From a bacterium (GTDB lineage Bacteria; Krumholzibacteriota; Krumholzibacteriia; LZORAL124-64-63), in contig JADJCK010000014.1 in assembly GCA_016703265.1 (NCBI GenBank), positions 1 through 64,000 of the forward strand: a DNA stretch of 64,000 nt. Direction: 5' to 3'. The translations under genes and the position numbers were made by a program. This document shows, in pieces, positions 61,012 through 64,000 of this stretch; position 1 is the first letter of the stretch; each line of letters begins with the position of its first letter. Under the pieces are notes generated by a model. It was not told where the DNA came from. It searched no databases and saw only the letters and a program-made list of their open reading frames with translations.

Positions 61012-63541
61012 TGCGGGCCTGATCCGCGGGCTCGGGCAGGGCGAAGGCCTCGCGGCAGAAGGTCTCGGGCTCGAAGCGCTCGCCGGGAACGACTTCCACC
61101 TCGCAGCCGCCGTCCGGCAGCTGCCTTTGCGAATAGTCCAGGACGAGCTTCTTGCGCAGTGAATCGCGCGCCACCTCGCAGCGGCAGCCGGGACCGTCCG
61201 GCAGCCGCCGCTGCACGTAACGGAGGTGGTGTGCGGCCAGCCAGGCCGGGCCGTCGGCCGCGAACGGGGCGGCGAAGGCCAGCCGTGGCTGCGGCAGGTC
61301 GGCGACATTGCCGCCGAGGAGTCGGCCCCACGGGGCAAAGGCCGCGTTCACCCCACTCACAAACACTTCGTCTTCAAGGCAGCGGGCCTCCACGCGCGCG
61401 GCGCCCGCCGTCGTCCAGAACAGGCCCAGGCGATCGTGTCCCACCAGGCGGCACGGGAGATCCTTCAGGCTCCACCGTGAACTGCCGGGACCGCGGAAGG
61501 TGTCAACCAGTTCGCCGTCGGCCAGCATGAAGGCGCGACCGAGCGCCGCCGCCACGTAGCCGCGCGACAGTCCGGCGGCGGCCGGCCCAAGGTCTACGGC
61601 GAACGTCACCTCGCGGCGGTCGCGGCGCGCGGCCAGCACGCGGCGCCGGATCGCGGGCACTTCGGCGTCGCCGGCACGCGCCGAACGCGGCGGTCGCACG
61701 GCGCGGTCGGCAGGGGCGGCCGCAGCGACGGCCGGCCCGGCCGGGGCGTCGAGCCCGCGCAGGCTGAGCGCATGCACGCGGCGCACCGGTTCCTCGGCCG
61801 TGCCGAGGACCGCGGGCGGCCGCTGCGACGGGCCCGCCCCCTCCGCGTGCGGGGCGTCCCCCAGGCCACCCTCGCGGGCGAGCCGGTCCAGGAAGTCGAC
61901 CTGGAAGTCGTGCGTGATGGCGTCGTAGTAGACGAAGCCGTGCGCCCGCACGGCGGCGACCACGGCGCGCCACACGGCCCGCGCATCACCGTCGGGGGTG
62001 TACGGTTCGCTGGCCGGCGCCGCCGGATGCCGCCCGCTGACCAGTGCCTGCGAGACAATCGCCTCGGGATCGCGCGCGGCGGCCCGCACCTGGAACCCGG
62101 CGCGCTTGATGGTGACGGCCATGCGACGCACGACCTGCGCCACCTGGGCCGGCGAAGGCGGCGCCTCGAAGACGAGGGGCGTGGAAGGGAAATGCACCAG
62201 CGGGGTGATGGAGAAGATGATGCGCGGCCGCCGGCCCTGGCCCGCCAGCTCCTCGCGAAACCAGGCCAGCAGGGCGGCGAACTCGGCGAAGTCGTCGTCG
62301 CGCTCGCGACCGGTGGCGATCAGGAAGATCTTCACCTGCCGCAGCGGCGCCGCGGCGATGGCCACCAGGGCCCGACGCAGCTTCGCATCCTCGAGCCGCT
62401 TGTTCAGGTAGGCGCGCAGGCGGTCCGAGATGCCCTCCATGCCGCAGGTGATGCTGGTCTTGCCGACGGCGTGCATCAACTCCAGCATGCGCGGGTCGCC
62501 GGCCAGCTGGTCGAAGCGCTGGCTCTTGAGGCCCAGCCGGTCGAAGCGCCCGCTGAGCCGGTCGATGATGCCGCGGATGTCCTCGTGCATGTCGAAGTTG
62601 AAGCTGAAGATCTCGGCACGATGGGCGCCCGACCACGCCTTGAGTTCGCGGGCGCGCGCATCGATGTCGTCGCCGGGCACGCTGCGGTATTGCGGGTGCA
62701 GCCACGACTCGTAGCAGAAGCTGCATTTCCAGCGACAGCCCTCGGTGACCGGCACCGTGACGATGCCGGTGCGCGCCGGGTCATAGCTCACGGGCATCGC
62801 CGAGGCCGGCGGCAGCGGCGTTGCGGCCCCGGCGGCGGCCGGAGCGCGCGCAGCAGGCGTTGCGGCCGTGGGGGTGCCGGGCAGGATGAAGCCGCTGATA
62901 TCGACCAGCGTCGCGAGGATCGCGCGCTTGTCCAGCCCGCGGGCACGTCCTTCACGGCAGCGGCGGAACATCTCACTGATGGCATCGTGGCGGTCGCCGA
63001 CGAAGATGCCGTCGACCCCGGCCTCGTCGCCGTACAGCGCCGCGGCTGCGCCGACACTGGCGCCGCCGGCGATGACGAGCGGCGACGTGGCATCATCCAG
63101 CCGTTCTTCGCGGTGGGTGGGAATGCCGCTGCGCAGCAGCATCGCCGCCAGGTTCACCGTTTCCTGCGGCACCGAGAGGGAGACCGCCAGGCAATCGAAG
63201 GCGCGTACGCCGTGCTTCGTCTGCGTGCCCAGCAGCCAGGGCACGCCGTCTTCCGTCATCATCTCGCCGTCGCGCGGCGGGGGCAGCCAGGCCAGGTCGG
63301 GATAGACGCCGTCCAGCTGGGCCAGCAGCGCGTGGATCAGCAGGTGCGAAGTCGAGACGGCGGTATCGCGGTACGTCGACAGGCGCGTCACCAGCACGCG
63401 GTACGGACGCCGCTCCCACTCGGCAGGCGGCACCGTATTGAGCTCGCCTCCGCGCAGCCAGACACCGCCGGCGCTGAGCAGCGGCCAGCGGGCGGCGTAC
63501 CAGTCCGTGAAGTCGGTGCGATGCCCGGCGTGATCGTTCAT
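60959..63541 (-). CDS. Long radical SAM protein (B12-binding-type N-terminus)
   Basis: 860 residues from ATG (complement of 63539-63541). Residues 45-220 look like the B12-binding-type N-terminal domain common in this radical SAM group (YRVLVTRLSTYRDTAVSTSH, PLVIAGGASVGAAAALYGDE, GIFVGDRHDA). The [4Fe-4S] ligands are C269, C273 and C276 in VPVTEGCRWKCSFCYESW. The barrel follows with SQRFDQLAGDPRMLELMHAVGKTSITCGMEG. After about 560 a C-terminal region of nearly 300 residues has an Ala-Pro-rich linker and beta-rich end (GYVAAALGRAFMLADGELVDTFRGPGS) with no recognised family. A ribosome site is not obvious, so the start is uncertain. Target unknown. Confidence 0.8.
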   Translation of the reverse strand: MNDHAGHRTDFTDWYAARWPLLSAGGVWLRGGELNTVPPAEWERRPYRVLVTRLSTYRDTAVSTSHLLIHALLAQLDGVYPDLAWLPPPRDGEMMTEDGVPWLLGTQTKHGVRAFDCLAVSLSVPQETVNLAAMLLRSGIPTHREERLDDATSPLVIAGGASVGAAAALYGDEAGVDGIFVGDRHDAISEMFRRCREGRARGLDKRAILATLVDISGFILPGTPTAATPAARAPAAAGAATPLPPASAMPVSYDPARTGIVTVPVTEGCRWKCSFCYESWLHPQYRSVPGDDIDARARELKAWSGAHRAEIFSFNFDMHEDIRGIIDRLSGRFDRLGLKSQRFDQLAGDPRMLELMHAVGKTSITCGMEGISDRLRAYLNKRLEDAKLRRALVAIAAAPLRQVKIFLIATGRERDDDFAEFAALLAWFREELAGQGRRPRIIFSITPLVHFPSTPLVFEAPPSPAQVAQVVRRMAVTIKRAGFQVRAAARDPEAIVSQALVSGRHPAAPASEPYTPDGDARAVWRAVVAAVRAHGFVYYDAITHDFQVDFLDRLAREGGLGDAPHAEGAGPSQRPPAVLGTAEEPVRRVHALSLRGLDAPAGPAVAAAAPADRAVRPPRSARAGDAEVPAIRRRVLAARRDRREVTFAVDLGPAAAGLSRGYVAAALGRAFMLADGELVDTFRGPGSSRWSLKDLPCRLVGHDRLGLFWTTAGAARVEARCLEDEVFVSGVNAAFAPWGRLLGGNVADLPQPRLAFAAPFAADGPAWLAAHHLRYVQRRLPDGPGCRCEVARDSLRKKLVLDYSQRQLPDGGCEVEVVPGERFEPETFCREAFALPEPADQARITASARLFAIPAAAAVP

Positions 63542-63884
63542 GAAGGCGAAGATGAGGCCCCGGCGTCGCGGGGGAAACCGGAAAAGTCGCGACGGGCAGG
63601 CGGGGCTGCCCGAACGGTGTTCGAGGCCCCTCGCCCGCCGGCGACGGGACAGCCAAGGCCGTGTGCAGCCAGCAGTTGAGTTGGGTGCGCGGGTGGCTCG
63701 CGAATGAAGGCGCATTATCAGGCCGCAGGCATGGCGATGCGGGCGGCCGCGCAGGGCAGGTCCTTTGCCGGACCGATTCGAAATGTGGTACCCTTTGTCG
63801 AGGCAACCGGAGCGCACGGACGCGCCCCGCAGCGTAAGGTACACGCTCACGCCACGCTCCATCACCCCGCACCGGAGGCCATGC
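63542..63884. other. Divergent intergenic region
   Basis: About 340 bases between the radical SAM gene and the secreted protein at the right edge. Open frames extending the radical SAM protein to the window end lack any domain. The only AT-richer patch (63775-63800) may hold the promoter of the right-hand gene; nothing firm was seen. Confidence 0.45.
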
Positions 63885-64000
63885 ATGTTCAGCCGCGCCC
63901 CTGGCATTCGTTCCCTGTTGGCGATATTCGGAGCCGCCCTGATGTGGGCCGCCTCCACCGTTCCGGCATGGGCCGCATCGTCGCCTGCCGGCGCCGTCAT
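63885..64000 (+). CDS. Start of a secreted protein (truncated by the window edge)
   Basis: ATG 63885 follows GGAGG with six bases of spacing; the ATG at 63881 is too close. The visible 38 residues are a signal peptide: FSRAPGIRSLLAIFGAALMW, then ASTVPAWAASSPAG, with cleavage expected near AWA-AS. The rest lies outside the window, so the function is unknown. Confidence 0.65.
   Translation, partial: MFSRAPGIRSLLAIFGAALMWAASTVPAWAASSPAGAV

Noticed and set aside
63542..64000. Extension of the radical SAM frame to the window edge
   Set aside because: The extra 150 residues show no domain, and the secreted gene at 63885 with its ribosome site lies on the other strand.

Overview
The window is about 67% G+C and densely coded. 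It carries many secreted proteins, lipoproteins, an OmpA-type protein and a TonB-dependent receptor, so the host has an outer membrane. Five secreted proteins end in the same FlgD/T9SS-like module (NPFNP ... WDGRDDAGR ... G.Y.Y.L), a style common in uncultured FCB-group lineages such as Krumholzibacteriota or Eisenbacteria-like bacteria. That placement is an inference; no rRNA or tRNA gene was found to settle it. Several genes start at GTG or TTG behind good Shine-Dalgarno sites, and gene ends are often marked by long GC hairpins without U tracts.

Layout. 1-4.4 kb: four successive genes (Na+/solute symporter, small lipoprotein, small membrane protein, tandem carbonic anhydrase) each need at least one frameshift to read. 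4.4-9.5 kb: msrA, guaA, an SDR, a polysaccharide deacetylase and a small RRM RNA-binding protein. 9.9-16.5 kb: a GH16 beta-glucanase, a carbohydrate-binding-like protein, a PLP decarboxylase and small envelope or housekeeping genes. 16.5-25 kb: OmpA/TSP3 protein, HAL2-like nucleotidase, BaiN/YhiN-type flavoprotein, a MarR regulator with an array of three palindromic sites, a lipoprotein, a methyltransferase and a secreted protein. 25-32.7 kb: CBM48-like esterase, SGLT-type symporter, HD phosphohydrolase, DUF1543, GH31 and endonuclease I. 32.8-42.4 kb: HGSNAT-like membrane protein, PNGase F-like lipoprotein, Spondin_N protein, lipase-like hydrolase, YkgJ-type protein and a frameshifted DUF523-DUF1722 gene.

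42.4-46.5 kb holds the most interesting unit: a lysine 2,3-aminomutase (both lysine-binding Asp residues and the PLP Lys retained) overlapping two successive ATP-grasp ligases and followed by a GNAT acetyltransferase. It looks like a small pathway that makes and conjugates beta-lysine. 46.5-52.9 kb: Na+/Ca2+ exchanger, old yellow enzyme, histidine phosphatase, DOMON-like protein, S46 peptidase and a cytochrome c lipoprotein. 52.9-57.5 kb: YfiR-like protein and CHASE8-type hybrid kinase divergent from a TonB-dependent receptor, a likely sensing and uptake unit. 57.6-64 kb: YajD-type HNH protein, cupredoxin, a second RRM protein whose leader shares a conserved element with the first, fatty-acid desaturase, a long radical SAM protein and the start of a secreted protein.

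Together the secreted glycosidases, the possible peptide glycoamidase, nuclease, esterases and dipeptidyl peptidase, with the symporter and TonB receptor, suggest a heterotroph that scavenges glycans, glycoproteins and DNA.
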